Assembly: GCA_030268105.1 (NCBI GenBank)
Contig: BSDZ01000080.1
Location: 1,736,001-1,800,000, forward strand
Direction of reading: 5' to 3'
From: Volvox africanus
Taxonomy: Eukaryota; Chlorophyta; Chlorophyceae; Chlamydomonadales; Volvocaceae
DNA length: 64,000 bases
Shown here: piece after piece, positions 23,171-35,517 of the stretch
Layout: the number at the start of each line of letters is the position of its first letter
How positions within the stretch are numbered: position 1 is the stretch's first letter
Notes under the pieces: generated by a model
Seen by the model: the letters and a program-made list of their open reading frames with translations, nothing else
What the model was told of the DNA's origin: nothing
Databases searched by the model: none
Program-made: the position numbers and the translations under genes

Positions 23171-24003
23171 GCCCCCCGCACTTCCCTGGTTATGTTCGTA
23201 TGGGAATACAATTACAACACTGCACGATACTCTCACATACAAGCCTTCCAAATCCAAATCCAGATCCAGATCCCATGCAGGCGAATTCAGTCACCGCAGT
23301 GGCACAGACGCCCAACCGTTCAAGTACGTGTACATTCTTGATTCAACTCGCCACGTCGTGACTTATTCTTGACCGGTAATCAAAAATACATCTGATGGTG
23401 TCTGGCATATGCTATCTATCTGACGCGCATCAGATGACATGTACCGAAGTACGTGTTCAAGGCACCGCGCTGAGTATGTATGTCTCGTTGGCCACTGCGG
23501 CCCAGTGGCCCAGTGGGCTCGACCCGACTCAACGAGCATCAGGGCAGTGCGTCAGACCGGCAGACTTATTCTTTAGAGTAAGCCGTGCTTCGACAAATCA
23601 ACAAACGATTTCATTTGATGGTTGTGGTGGTGCGGTGGCGGTATGGGTGCGGTGGCGGTTGTGGTTGTGGTGGTTGTGGCAACTCACTCCGCTTAGAGCC
23701 AGCAGCTCTGTACGTCAGGGGTATATCCCTCTGCTCTCCAATTCGAAGATATAGAGTCACTTGGTGAATTGTCCTCCGCCGATCACGGAGTACCGGGGAC
23801 TGTTGACCATGCGGTGCGATGCGGTGCGGTGCGGTGCGGTGCGGTGCCAGAAGGACAACAACTGCTATAATGCAAGCTTGCCTCTCCCTATCTGGCCCAC
23901 TGGCCCGCTACTTCGCCCGCTAGATGGCAAACCCGTTTTACCGCTCCACTCCCAAGACAGGACGCATGAGGCAGAGGTACGTGAGACACGTAGTGAAGTC
24001 TGA
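23171..24003 (-). other. Ankyrin-kinase 3' flank / intergenic
   Basis: No gene is supported on either strand. A minus-strand TGTAA (TTACA at 23212-23216) could serve as the polyadenylation signal of the kinase gene, implying a 3' UTR of about 790 bp. A short (GCGGT)n run lies at 23812-23846. Confidence 0.35.
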
Positions 24004-27000
24004 TCACACCCCGGCCGGGGCCGCTGCCGGTGTCCCTGCCCTTGCTTCCCCAGCAGCGGGTCCCGGGAACGCCCGTACTTTCACAGCCGTACTCAACCGC
24101 TCTAGTGCATCTCTTATCGTGGGCCTTGTATCTGGGTCATCTGCCAGGCATTCCCTTATCAGCTCCGCAACTTCGCGCTGCACATGCGGGGGGATTTCGT
24201 CCGTTATCGAAGTCGGCGCCGCAGACTTGATGGAGTCGGCCTGATGGAACATACTAGGGCACAATCGATACAACCGCCTCGCGTGTACCTGTTCGCCAGC
24301 CGATGGGACAAAACGCAGATGATTCAGTACCGCAGGTCACAAATCGCCTCGTGTATTGAGGGACACAGGACGGTGTGTGTGTAACTGGCAGGAGAACTCG
24401 CAAAGATCCCCCCCCAATCAGACATACACACACAGACCCCCCCACCACCACCACATGGTCCAGCCCAAGTAGCTTGTCGTCGCCTTTTCTTCAAGTAAAG
24501 TACCACCTGGCAAAGTGCCCCTGCGGTTTGTTCATATACCATTTCCTCTCCCAACTTCGTGTTCGTAATTTCAAGCAGCCTGAAATTACGAATCTAGTCT
24601 GGCATGGCATAATTTGGCATGAAATGATGTTGTATGACATGGCACGACGCGGGCTTTTGTAGCAACCCTTCCAAGCAAGATTTAACGAAGTCCCTCCCTC
24701 GCACCACTGCTGGAATATCTTCGTACAGATTTTCATCCTTCCAGGTCGCCAGTTGGTAGAGTACGACACCCCAGCTATAAACGTCCGCCTGCGTAAGGAG
24801 AAGTGCGGCACACTAACAGACATGCCCCCGGCATAGATGCCACATTTCGTTCCTGTCATACATTGGATGCAGATCCAGATCCAGATCCAGATCAGATGCA
24901 GGTCAAGATGCAGATCTGGATCCAGCTGAAATCTCTTCACAGAATTGAAGCCCTATGCTGAAGCTAAGCCCTTATTAGCGCAGCGTAAGTCTCACCTTAA
25001 GGCCGTACGACTTCCCACATAACACCTCCGATGCGCTGAAGTAGGGGTTACCCGCCGAGTAACTGCAGTCCAGCTCCTGCCCCGCTCTCAGCGCCTGACT
25101 CAGCCCGAAGTCGCACAACTGCAACCAGTACGGCAATACGACACACAGCGGCACTCCCGAATCATTTGGATCGCATTTGGAACATAACAAGACGCACACG
25201 CGCACAGACACAGCCACCAACCAAGGAAACCCTCCGATCCCCCAATCCCCCGATTTCCCAGTTCCCCAATCCCCCAACGCACCTTGACGTCGAATTTCGC
25301 CGTCAGCAACACATTATCTGCGGACACACATACATACACACAACGACACACACAGGCGAGTGCCTGTTGGGGAATCGCGGCGGCCATTCAGGGAGGGCAG
25401 GCTCGCTGACCTTGGTCAATTCCAGGACCAGGACCAGGACCAGGACCAGGACCAGGACCAGGACCAGATGGCCATGTCAGGAGAGTCATTTTTTGTGCCT
25501 AGTCGTTACACAATAACCAGTCTTCGGTTGATATCCCTTAACCCTATACCAGGAGTTGGTGCCCGTCCATGTACGCGGAGGGACGCGCCTTCCGGGCCCT
25601 ATGGCCCCACGCCCCTCCCCCCGACTTGCCTGGTTTGAGATCGTGGTGGACGATTCGTCGAGGATCATCGTGAAGAAACCGAAGGCCCTGTGCGGGTACG
25701 GCAGGAAGATGAACACGTCGTATGCATCGTCGTACGGCAGAGGACAAGGTCCCAGAAACACACCACCTGACCGATCGACCGACAGTACAGTTGGCCAGCA
25801 ACTAAGATTGCCATTTGTGCCTCGCTACTTGAGGGCCTTGCCGACTATCCGCCGTGGCAGAATCCGCACCCTAAACCCCCCCCGCACTCACCGACCAGCA
25901 GTGGTCCCCCCCGCACTCACCTCAGCGATCTGGCAGGCTACAGAGAACCTGACGGTGGGCGTCAGACGGCGAGCTTTGTCGGTGCGAAGGAACTCCCGGT
26001 GCAGGTCGGTGTGGTACCTACACACATGCACACACACATGCATCCACACATTGGGGGATAATGTCAAGAGGATCAGGTCGTTCTTTTCTCCAGTCAGACC
26101 GGGAGCCAGACCGGGAGCCAGACCGGGAGCCAGACCGCCCGCCCCCTGACGCGCCCTGACATGGCTCCAGAGAGCGGGCGCCTTGCCCGCACACCTGTGG
26201 AAGACGAGAGCCCGGCGGCCGTCTTTTAGGGTGGTCACGCCGATGAACGTCGCTATCCGTTCGTGCGGGAACAGACCCTGCAGCACTGAGAGCTCCTTCT
26301 CCAGGGAGAGCTGCTCCCCGTGTGTGAGGTCGGAGTCGGCCTTCAAGGCCTTCACTGCCACCTGCTCCGGGATGCAACAGACAGATAACATGATAAGGAG
26401 CGTACTTGGTAAAGCCTAGCTAAGCTGGCCTTAATAAAAACAAATAACAATAATAATAATGGTGATGATGATGAAAATGAAAATGATGATGATAATAATA
26501 ATATGAGAATGATAAAAAGTAAAAACACTAAAGATCATGATAAAAAACAATAATAATAAAGATACAAGTAATAATAGGGAGTGAATGATACTTCAAATTG
26601 AAGTTTTAGTAATACTGATTAATATAGAATATATGTCATAATATACATAATATAATCTATTAGAGTATTATTAGTAAATTATAACATAACACAATTTTAA
26701 AGAATATAACATAGTAAAATGTTATTTGTGTGTTGTGAATAAGGGCTTGAATAGGGGCTCGCACCTGGACCCCCTGGAACGTCCCTCCGTGCACAGACCC
26801 GAAGGAGCCCTCACCCAGCGCCCGAGTCTCCAACTCCTCCAACTCCTCCAAGTTCACTATCCAGTTCCACGGCCGCAGCTGGGGGGCGGCGTGTGTGGGG
26901 CCACCAACCCGGTCGCCGCCTCGGCCGCTCTCGTTGCCTTTTTTGGCAACAGTCCCCACGCGGCGATCATGCACTTTGGCGCCATTGTTACCACCGCCAG

Positions 27001-30000
27001 CGCCTGCAGGAGAATTCGGCACATACACACACATACGTCAGTACCCTTGCTTGGATTCCCGTGACACTGAGCACATCCGTTGTCCCCTACCGCCTCCCCC
27101 ACCGCTCTCACTAGAAGTAAGGTTAGGGTTTGGACACGTCAGACGCAGTGCACAACCTCACCCACCTGTGTCGTACAGGCCCTGGCTTGCACCACCCGTT
27201 GTTGAAGTGTACGTTGCGCGCTCGATGGCATCGTACACCTCCTTGTGCTCGTTCGCGTACTGCAGCGTCCGCTTGCCGTCGCAGTCAACGGCCCACGGAT
27301 CAAGCCCTGGATGGCCGCCGTACAGCCGTATGCACAACATACGTACACACCGTGACCTTTAGGAAGGATCATTCCACTCAAGATTCATTCCTAGGGTTTC
27401 AGGGCTTGCTCTTGTTCTTACTCCTTACGGCCGTCTGCGTTGCCGCATACCCCACCTGATAACATTACATAATATAATATAATATAATATAATATAATAT
27501 AATATAATATAATATAATATAATATAATATAATATAATATAATATAATATAATATAATATAATATAATATAATATAATATAATATAATATAATATAATAT
27601 AATATAATATAATATAATATAATATAATATAATATAATATAATATAATATAATATAATATAATATAATATAATATAATATAATATAATATAATATAATAT
27701 AATATAATATAATATAATATAATATAATATAATATAATATAATATGTATATGTATATGTAATGTATATGTAATATATATTATACATGTAATATAATATGT
27801 TTATGTTTATGTTTCTTCCAGTGGCGGATAAGATAAGACAATTTAAGGCAAGATAACATAATTTTGTACTATTTTTTACTTTATCTTCTACATCGTAGTA
27901 TATTGTTATTAATTAATACATATATGTGTGTAGGATAGGGGGGTACATCACCCGTGGCCACTAACCTGGCAGTCCCTACCTTCCCCGGTGTTTCGGGGCA
28001 CCCTCATCCAGTCTCCCATGCCGACTTCTCCGAAATCAGTGGTTTTCCCAGGTTCCCTATATATGTTTTAGGTATCTCCCTTTCCATCCCCCTCCCATAT
28101 GAATGCGCCTCCTGACCTTGGCGCAGAAGCCATTCCACGACCAGCCGGTTACCGGCGGCCGCCGCCAACATCAGGAGGGTCCGTCCTCGTCCGTCTCGCA
28201 CGTGGAGCAGCGAGCGGCCGCCGTGCTCCGAAACCAGCTTCAAGCAAGTCACCAACGCCATATCATCGGCTCCGGTTGATGTCACCATTCGGAAGCCAGC
28301 TAAATCAATTCCATCCGCGCAGCAGCGGCATAAGGCACGAAAAAGTTTTAAGGGTAAAAACGAAAAACACAGCAGCTTAAGGACCCAGATCTGTTAAGTG
28401 TAAACCCAATCTTGGGCATGCGGGGGGTGGACAGCAAGAGAGACGGGGGACCTGAAGTTTGAAGTCCTCCGCAACTTTTAACCCATTTTCCTGGCTTTCT
28501 AAAACCCTACACCCCTGAAGATTTATAATGATTTATAATGAAATACCCGATGACTTTTAATTTTATTTTAAATCCCCCGGTCCTTTTAAACTTTTTCTGT
28601 CTAAGTTTCGAACAATAAAAATGATATCATATGTGTAGGTATATAAAATTATATAACATATATAGTGAGAAGTAAGCAACAAAGGTAGCATGCGTCCAGG
28701 TCTCCAGGACCCACTCACTCACCCGCGAACATGCTGGCCGTACGTCCGCCAGGGTAAGTGAACAGATCGGGCTCCGCACCCAGCTGCAGCAGGTCTCGCA
28801 CCGCCTTCTCCTGACCCGCCAGAGCGGCGAAGTGCAGCGGCGTCCAGCCGTCCGCATCGGGCTCGTTCGGTGAGAAGCCCTTGTCCCGCACCAGCTGGCT
28901 CAGCGCCCCCAAGTTCCCGGACCAGGCGGCGAAGTGCAGGCTCGTCATGGAAGGCTCCTTCGGGAAGGGGTCAGCGACGGCGGGAGTCAGCGACGGCGGG
29001 AGTCGGCGGTGGCGGGAGTCGGCGACGGCGGGAGTCAGCGACGGCGGGAGTCGGCGGCGGCGGGAGTCGGCGACGGCGGAAGTCAGCGACGGCGGGAGTC
29101 GGCGACGGCGGGAGTCGGCGGCGGCGGGAGTCGGCGACGGTGGGAGTCGGCGGCGGAGGCGGGAGTCAGCGACGGCGGGAATCAGCGACGGCGGGAATCA
29201 GCGGCGGCGGGGGTCGGGGGCGGCGGGAGTCAGCGGTGGTGGGAAGTGAAGACAACGGCGGACATTGCGGGTGCATACAAGGAAACAGGGTGTTAAGAGT
29301 GAGCAACACTCATATACGAATGAATGTCAGAGCAAGTAATACGGCCCAGGGAGGGGCCGGGCGCTTTGCTGACTTCAACACAGGGTTCCCCAATGTGGAA
29401 GATACTGTTAAGCCGGATGCCCGATAGCGTCTACGTAACATGCCGCAACACAGAGGGTACCGAACGCAAGCTCCTGAAACCTCCGACTACATACAGTTGT
29501 ACATATGCACACTTATACATCAGACGTACAGATGTGCGCACTCAACCAACAGAAGTACGACGACACCATGTGTGAGGACCCCATCTGCCCATTGGCCTTG
29601 TCCGTCCGCCCTTACCTTGCTAGGCCAGGGCGTGCCGGCCCTGCCTCGGTGTTCCTCCGCAGCTGTCAGCAGCTCATCCACACAGCCACAGCGTGCCGAG
29701 AAGCCCGATCGGCCGCCCCGCAGTCGCAGCCGCCAGCCAGGAAGCTGCACACCCACCACCAACATCCGCGTTGCGCATGCGGTGCTGCAATCGCCCGCTC
29801 TTGCGCCCTCGCCCGCTCCCGTGCCGCCGCCCCTGCCCTTCTCCTGTGCCGGGGTCAGCGGCGAGTCCGGGAGGGGCTCCGGATACAGCCCATCCGCCAG
29901 GACGACCGGACTGCCGCCTGCGCCGTGGTACCGGCATACTTCAGCTTATCGGGTTAGAGCCCGGCGTGGATAGCTGTGCTTTAGTGACCCCGCCCCACCC

Positions 30001-33000
30001 CACCCCACCCCATCCCACCGCCAGCAGAGCACGGAAGAGCCAGACAACACCGGGCAGCATAGGGCGCAAAGATATTCCGGGAGAGGCGGATGGACCGCCG
30101 AGGAGCGACACCGTAAACAGGGCTGAACCCCTCGCTCACCGTTCACAACCGCCAGCAGCATACCCCCAAACATATCCCATAAGACGCCTGCTCGCCCACC
30201 GCCGCTCGGCAGCTGGAGCGCCTTCTCGAGCCGCTTGGCCAAGATTTCACCACCACCACCGATATCGCCACCCGTACCGCCACCTCCATTGCTGCTTCTG
30301 CCGCCTCTATTGTCGTCACTGCGTCGGCGGCTGCGGCTGCTTTGTTGTTGCACACAGCCCCGCTGCATAAGGTCCACCAAGCAGGTGTCCGGTCCCAGCC
30401 ATCCAGCACACGAACCGGCACCCAGCCACAAGCCCGCCCCAGTCCTCTCCAACACGCCGCCACCGCCGCTGGCGCCACCACCTGACCCATCTACCTGTGC
30501 TAGCCCCAGCCACAAATGGCATGAACCTGCTCCTGCCGCAATGGCGGAATCGGGCCCCGGCACCGCCTGGACTTCCAGGGCTGCCCAACGGACCCGTGGG
30601 TCACGTGTCTGCTCCATGGCGATCCAAACCGCCGTGTCGCGATTGGCTGCTGTGGTTTGAAACAGCGGCCAGTGAGACTCACAATCGGAATCGGCACCAG
30701 ATTGCTCTTCAGGGAGGGCGATTAGGAGGCCACGTACAGGTAACGGCAGTAGCGTCGGGGGGCTTTCAGGGAGGGCGGCAGCGGCCGCGGGCAGCATCGC
30801 CGAGACAGTTGAGGCGGTAGTGGTCCTGCTGGGTGCTACTGCTGCAGACGTGTCCACAAGGCCCTTTTGGTCGATGCTGAGCTGCTGCTTTGATCCGGCC
30901 TTGAAACCCGGGCTGAGGCTCATGAACCCGAATCGGCGGGCTAGCCATGTGTCCAGTGTTGATTGCGATGAGGCGCCACTTTGCGTCTGAAGCGGGAAGT
31001 TGGGGGGTGGGGTGGGGTGGGGTGGGGGTCAAGAGAGGCCGTGGAAACGTAGACGTCGCTCGTCCAAAACGTAATTGTACCCCAACAATACGATGAAAAC
31101 TTGTACATCCCAGGTTTCCAGGATAGATGAAGAAGAATCAGAATCAGAATCAGAATCAGAATCAGAATCAGAAGAAACAAATTTTTTATTTGTTGTGGTA
31201 ATACTAGAAGTTATTCCTACCTAACGAAATCCAGATTAAAAAAACACCAGTATTCCGTACAGGTCACGTGCGAATGACGTACGAATGGAGCTCCACCCCA
31301 GGAATGACCCCCGGCTCTCAACCCTTAGCACTTACCAACTCCTCAAGCTCCCGCACGAGCTTCACAACTGCCCGTCGCGTCTGCTGTTGGTGCTGTTGGT
31401 GCTGTTGGTGCTCTAGACCCGCTTGCGGTGTCACTGCCTGCTGATGTCCCGATCCGCTGCACTCCCTCACCTCGCGCCACGCAGATTGTAACCGGGCTGG
31501 GATCAGGTGCACTGTGGCTGTGCGCGGCGGGAGAAGCTGCATCAGCCGATGAACGACTTTGTCGCGATGGAGCATGATGGCCAGGTTGAGGGTGGAAACG
31601 CCCCAGGGCCAGTTCATGGCGGACATGGACTCGCCGACAGCGTCCCCCAGCATCATCACGCCTTTAGATGCACCCGCGGTATTAGCCAACGTCCTACTCC
31701 TAGTGACTGGCAGTGGAGACGGCGACGGCGGCTGTCCGCTAGAGGGGGGAGAACTGTCGCCGTTGCTGGCGGAGGGTGTGGTCATCATGCTTCGGAGCGG
31801 AACCGTCTCCCGTGGCGGCGGCGTCACGGGCTCTCGCTGCTGCGGTGGCGGCGTCACGGGCTCTCGCCGCTGCGGCGGAGGCGACAAGGCTCCCGCGGCT
31901 GCGACGGAGGACTGGGCGAGTGCCAAGAAGGGTGAAGTGAACACGGCAGCGCGGACACCTGGCAGCGGCGGCAGGGCCCTGCTGGGAGGGTGCGAGCAGG
32001 TAGTCGGTGGGGTGCAATGTTGAACTGCGATGGCGGCGGTGGTGGTAGCGGTAGCGGCAGTGACACCGGCGGCGACGGCGGCAGTTGTAGTACTCGTGGA
32101 TGGTTGATGTTGCGTATCTGCAACGGGTTTATGTGTGTGTTTTGTGTGTGTGTGTGGGGGGGGGAAATGGAAGGGGAACGAAATCAGGGACGTAATTGTT
32201 GGCTCTAAACAGCCAATCCACGGATAGGAAAGTCGACGAGGGACTTCCTGGAGCAGAGTTGGAGAGCGTTGTCGGGGACCTTTTTATTAACCTGCACTCC
32301 AGACCTTTTCTTTGGAAGCATACCTGTGCGATATGTAAATAATAAACAAAATATCACCACAATAAACGCCATCGCAATAAGAGTGAGAAATTGAGTATCA
32401 TATCGATTCAAATGCTGTGCCTATCTAAAAATCAGGATAAGGTTGTTATCTTATAACTCAAAGTTATCATATAACTCTCAAAACGAATCAACTATTTAAA
32501 TAAAGACATACAGACGGACATAACGCATTCACTTCGTCGCAGACATAGACACCTAGGAAAGTATCCGCACGCCAACGTACCCGTTGCCATGCTTGCCTCA
32601 TCCGTCAAAGCTGACAGCGCTTCAAACAGTGTTCTGCCGCTGCCGCTGCCGCTGCCACTGCCGCTGGCGAACCCGACTTGCCCAGGCGCCGTCAAGCTGC
32701 TCGTCACCGTGACGCGGGAGCTGCCCACGGATTTCCCGGATGACACTCCAGGCGCACCCTTGAACCGTCCCCCTCCCGAGGGGCCGTGGAGAGCTTTCAA
32801 GAAAACCTCCATCATCTGCAGGACGCGATCCTCGCCAAGCGGTTGGGCGCCGAAGGAACCGCCGCCGCGTCGCGCATGATCTGCACAAGCCCCCGCATCT
32901 GCCGCCGCCGCCGCTGGGACCAACTCCCGCGCGCTGGCAACCAATGGCAGCGGCGTCGCCACCACCAAAAGGTCGAAGGGCCTGAGGCCATTGCCACTGG

Positions 33001-35253
33001 TCAAGTGCGGATCAGCTCCAAGGTCTTCCAGAAGCGCCGCCAATGCGTCCACCGCGCCGAATGCGACAGCGAAGTGCAGCGGCGTCCAGCCGGCGGCACC
33101 GGACGCCCGCAGCGGCACTCCGGCCCCTCGGGAACTTTCTGTCGTACGGGCATTCATGTCGTGACCGTGGAGCTTCAGTAACCCAAGGACCTCCGCTGCG
33201 TTCGCCCGGGCGGCTAGGTGGGCTGGAGTCAGCCCTGAGTTGTCGTACAAGCACGGTGAGTGCCCAGCGTGCCTAGCGATGCCACCGTCGGTGCCGGCGC
33301 CACCGCCGCCATTGCATCGGGCGGCTTCAAGGAGCACCTTGACGACAGCCGTGCGGCCGCATCTTGCTGCCCTGGGGGTTGAGGGACGTTACAGGTTAAC
33401 GTGCATAACATACCTAACAGAAAAGTAACGGAATCTGAAAGATAATCGTAAGGATGTTTATCATGAGATGCTAGCATCTAAGTGTGTACAAGAAACGAAG
33501 AGCCATACTTGAAGCTTATATCGGCATCCAGCTGTGTCCCTAGTGCAGAGGAAAATCCCTGTCTGCAGCTTCTGGACTCAGCTTACTGGTCGGCGTACTG
33601 AAGCTGCCGTACAAACCTGACCAGCTGCCACTGACGCGAGTGGATACTTCGCTCCGTTCGCTCCGTACGAGTACGATACCTGAATGTGGAACTCCTCTTC
33701 ATTTTTTCCTTATTCTTTTTGTTCTCCAACCCCGTCTTGCTCGACACGGTTGGACGCCTGTGCGTGCGGAGGTACGTGGCCTCGTGGTTTACATGGCACA
33801 CATACTTCCCCCCCCCCGCCCCAAACACCCGAGCCGCCTTTCCTTCGACTATCTGCCCCCTTATTCCTTCGTACACTGTCCTTGTAGAGCATGTCCACAT
33901 CCTGCTAACTCTCAACCCCCCCCTCCAACCGGCCAATGCGTCCCCAAAACCCTGAACCCCATGCGTCCCCAAACCTAAGCTGTGAGAGGAGCACCTACAA
34001 ATGGAGTGGCGTCGCGCCGTCCACATCGCGCCTCGTCACGGAAGCCCCCAGGCACAACAACTCCTGCGCCGCGTCCTCGCAGCCATACTCGGCCGCCACA
34101 TGCAAAGCCGTCTTGTTGAATTTATCAAGCCCTTCTAAGACCTGGAGGGTATGCTTCCTCCCGCCCGCGGCCCGCACAGTGTGATCCAGGAGCACCCGGA
34201 GCATGGCCGGGCAGCCCCGCATGGCTGCGTGGTGGAACGTACTCCAGCCATCGGGAGTGCACAGTTGCGGTGCGGCGCCGCTGTGCAACAGAAGCTTCGA
34301 CGCCTCGACCGCATTGTTCGCGGCGGCGCACAACAGTGGAGTGCGCCCGGCAGCGTCGTACAGGTCGATGCCGCTCCGCTGGGAAAAGAGCGGCAGTAGC
34401 AGCTCTAAGGACGCAGCGTTGTTGGCAGTAGCAGCGTAGTGGAGGAGGGTCTGCTGACCGATGTCCACGACCTCCAACGGGTCTGCGCCGCTATCGGTCG
34501 GCGCTCCGATACCACAAACTGAACGTACGGCGTCCACCACACCCAGTGCCCGCAAGATTGCGTACAGGGCATCGGGACTGTGCACGGCGGCTGTTTGTCG
34601 ACGCAGAGGTGACAGGGATGGCGAGTTCTTTCACAATCGAATCACAGAAGTACATTTCTATCTACGTAAAAATGACATACTATGTACAAAGTACATAAAA
34701 ATTAGCGTACGCCTGCATAAATCAGATATTGATGTTCGGGTTGCATCCTCTTCAGGGTTCCCACGGCCGCCGTAACAAATTTCACCGCCAGCCCCAACGC
34801 CCAAACTAGCGGGACTGGTCCGTACCCAAATGAAGCGGGGTGATGGATCGCTGACCAGGCGCAGTAGCACATGCCAGTAAACACCGCTGTAGGGCCCAAG
34901 GGAGGATGTCGTACTGTTGGCGGAAGGCGTCTTCTAACTAGGGCTTGAGGGTTTTGGGCTCTGGCTAAGAACCCGCATCGTAGGATCACCCCTAACCCGC
35001 ACCCATTACCCTGCACTCGCACCTTGCTACCTGCTACCCCTAGCAGGATTTCGCAAGCGGCTGCATTCCCTTTGGTCGCCGCATGGTGCAGAGCAGTGAG
35101 GCTATCTTCGTCTCTTGCAAAGACATCTGCACCAAGATTTAAACACTCGGCTATTTCTGCAAGACTTCCTGAACTATTTTTGCATCGCTCAAATAGTGTT
35201 TCCGTGAAGTCTGGGGGTATGTCCGGAAGCTCGGGGTCGTCATCATGATGCAT
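24004..35253 (-). CDS. Ankyrin-repeat protein kinase
   Basis: Seventeen exons join without a phase conflict: 35253-35031, 34590-33999, 33371-32581, 32117-31336, 30986-30140, 29938-29616, 28957-28723, 28299-28117, 27306-27166, 27003-26765, 26361-26195, 26017-25921, 25687-25630, 25317-25283, 25118-24996, 24788-24705, 24240-24004. They give about 1,718 residues. The N-terminus (MHHDDDPELPDIPPDF) leads into ankyrin repeats. A long Thr/Pro/Gln/Gly-rich linker follows, then more ankyrin repeats, then a C-terminal kinase domain. The layout resembles ankyrin kinases of the tyrosine-kinase-like group. A cytosolic signalling role is inferred; substrate and partners are unknown. The end of exon 16 is the least certain junction. 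The gene may share a promoter region with the divergent gene starting at 35518. Confidence 0.82.
24870..24920. repeat. (CCAGAT)n-like imperfect repeat in a kinase intron
   Basis: Imperfect hexamers GATCCA/GATGCA between exons 15 and 16. Confidence 0.6.
25421..25468. repeat. (CCAGGA)n hexanucleotide repeat
   Basis: About eight CCAGGA units in the intron between kinase exons 13 and 14. Confidence 0.9.
26420..26720. repeat. AT-rich low-complexity intron segment
   Basis: Runs of AATAATAAT, GATGATGATG and A/T-rich sequence inside the kinase intron between the glycine-loop exon and the VAVK exon. No coding signal. Confidence 0.7.
27466..27745. repeat. (AATAT)n pentanucleotide array
   Basis: About 56 nearly perfect units in the intron between ankyrin exons 8 and 9. 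The unit differs by one base from the AACAT unit of the 9.7-13.1 kb arrays. The long Leu/Tyr/Ile frame on the minus strand is a repeat artefact. Confidence 0.97.
27930..28058. repeat. Dispersed repeat, copy B (inverted relative to copy A)
   Basis: Reverse complement of 12897-13031, located in the ankyrin-kinase intron just beyond exon 8. It starts GTAGGATAGGGGGGTACATC next to AT-rich sequence. Confidence 0.85.
28966..29250. repeat. 16-bp GC-rich minisatellite
   Basis: About 17 units close to GTCAGCGACGGCGGGA, within the intron before ankyrin exon 7 and almost touching its acceptor. Because 16 is not a multiple of three, all three forward frames stay open through it. Those frames are artefacts. 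Confidence 0.9.
31134..31172. repeat. (AGAATC)n hexanucleotide repeat
   Basis: Six units in the intron between exons 4 and 5 of the ankyrin-kinase. Confidence 0.9.
31336..35253 (-). other. N-terminal ankyrin block and linker
   Basis: Exons 1-3 encode at least seven ankyrin repeats (SLTALHHAATKGNAAACEIL, QQTLLHYAATANNAASLELL, GRTPLLCAAANNAVEASKLL, DGWSTFHHAAMRG, NKTALHVAAEYGCEDAAQEL, GATPLHL|AARCGRTAVVKVLL, GLTPAHLAARANAAEVLGLL). The repeat GATPLHL|AARCG is split by an intron whose two sides restore the leucine codon, strong evidence for the model. Exon 3 ends in a Gly-Ser run. Exon 4 starts a Thr/Pro-rich linker and ends in a helical segment with a Gln-His run. Confidence 0.88.
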
Positions 35254-35517
35254 TCTGGGGCTAGAAAGGTAACTAAAGAACCCAAAAGTGTAAACTTGAA
35301 TATCCGGAAAAAGTACATTCCTCTTGCGCTCCGAAGACAGGTTCCTGAAATCCGGGTAATTGGAATGTTCCATATAATATCCCAACCGTCTGGAATAACT
35401 TACGAGGATTATAAGTGGTGTATCTGTGTAAGCATACCTCAATTTAAGGCGGGCGCTTTCTTATCGAGGGCTTGCAAGTCTCTTGACCTTTTTGTATGAC
35501 GGAGCACAAAAAAGGAT
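35254..35517. promoter_or_regulatory. Shared divergent promoter region
   Basis: 264 bp separate the start codons of the minus-strand ankyrin-kinase (35253) and the plus-strand CREST-like gene (35518). Both 5' leaders and core promoters would have to fit here if both start codons are right. No TATA box or other motif was identified with confidence. Confidence 0.4.

Larger units (their letters stand above)
24004..27003 (-). other. Protein kinase domain exons (part of the ankyrin-kinase gene)
   Basis: Exons 10-17 contain all core kinase motifs in order. These are the glycine loop LGEGSFGSVHGG, the ATP-binding lysine in VAVKALK, the catalytic loop HHDLKPDNVLL, the metal-binding CDFGLS, and the activation-segment end NPYFSASEV in place of the usual APE. 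Subdomain IX is ADVYSWGVVLYQLATWK, and ECLADDPDTRPT corresponds to subdomain XI. HHD replaces the common HRD, so the arginine that contacts a phosphorylated activation loop is absent. The catalytic Asp, Lys and DFG Asp are all present, so an active enzyme is expected. The exon 13 donor reads CCAG|GCAAGT, a GC-AG intron. Confidence 0.88.
27166..28957 (-). other. C-terminal ankyrin block preceding the kinase domain
   Basis: Exons 7-9 encode MTSLHFAAWSGNLGALSQLV, DGWTPLHFAALAGQEKAV, GRGRTLLMLAAAAGNRLVVE and a final partial repeat (DCDGKRTLQYANEHKEV). The TPLHFAA core and helix-turn-helix spacing identify ankyrin repeats, which bind protein partners. The splice joins, for example ASMFA|AGFRMV, keep phase. 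Confidence 0.88.

Noticed and set aside
23815..23850. (GCGGT)n run as a possible telomere-like or regulatory repeat
   Set aside because: Only about six units, no resemblance to the TTTTAGGG telomere repeat of this lineage.
27418..27786. Long Leu-Tyr-Ile frame
   Set aside because: Translation of the (AATAT)n array, not a gene.
28870..29427. Ser-Ala-Gly-Arg repeat proteins on the plus strand
   Set aside because: All three frames are open because the 16-bp minisatellite lacks stops; the region lies in an intron of the minus-strand ankyrin-kinase.
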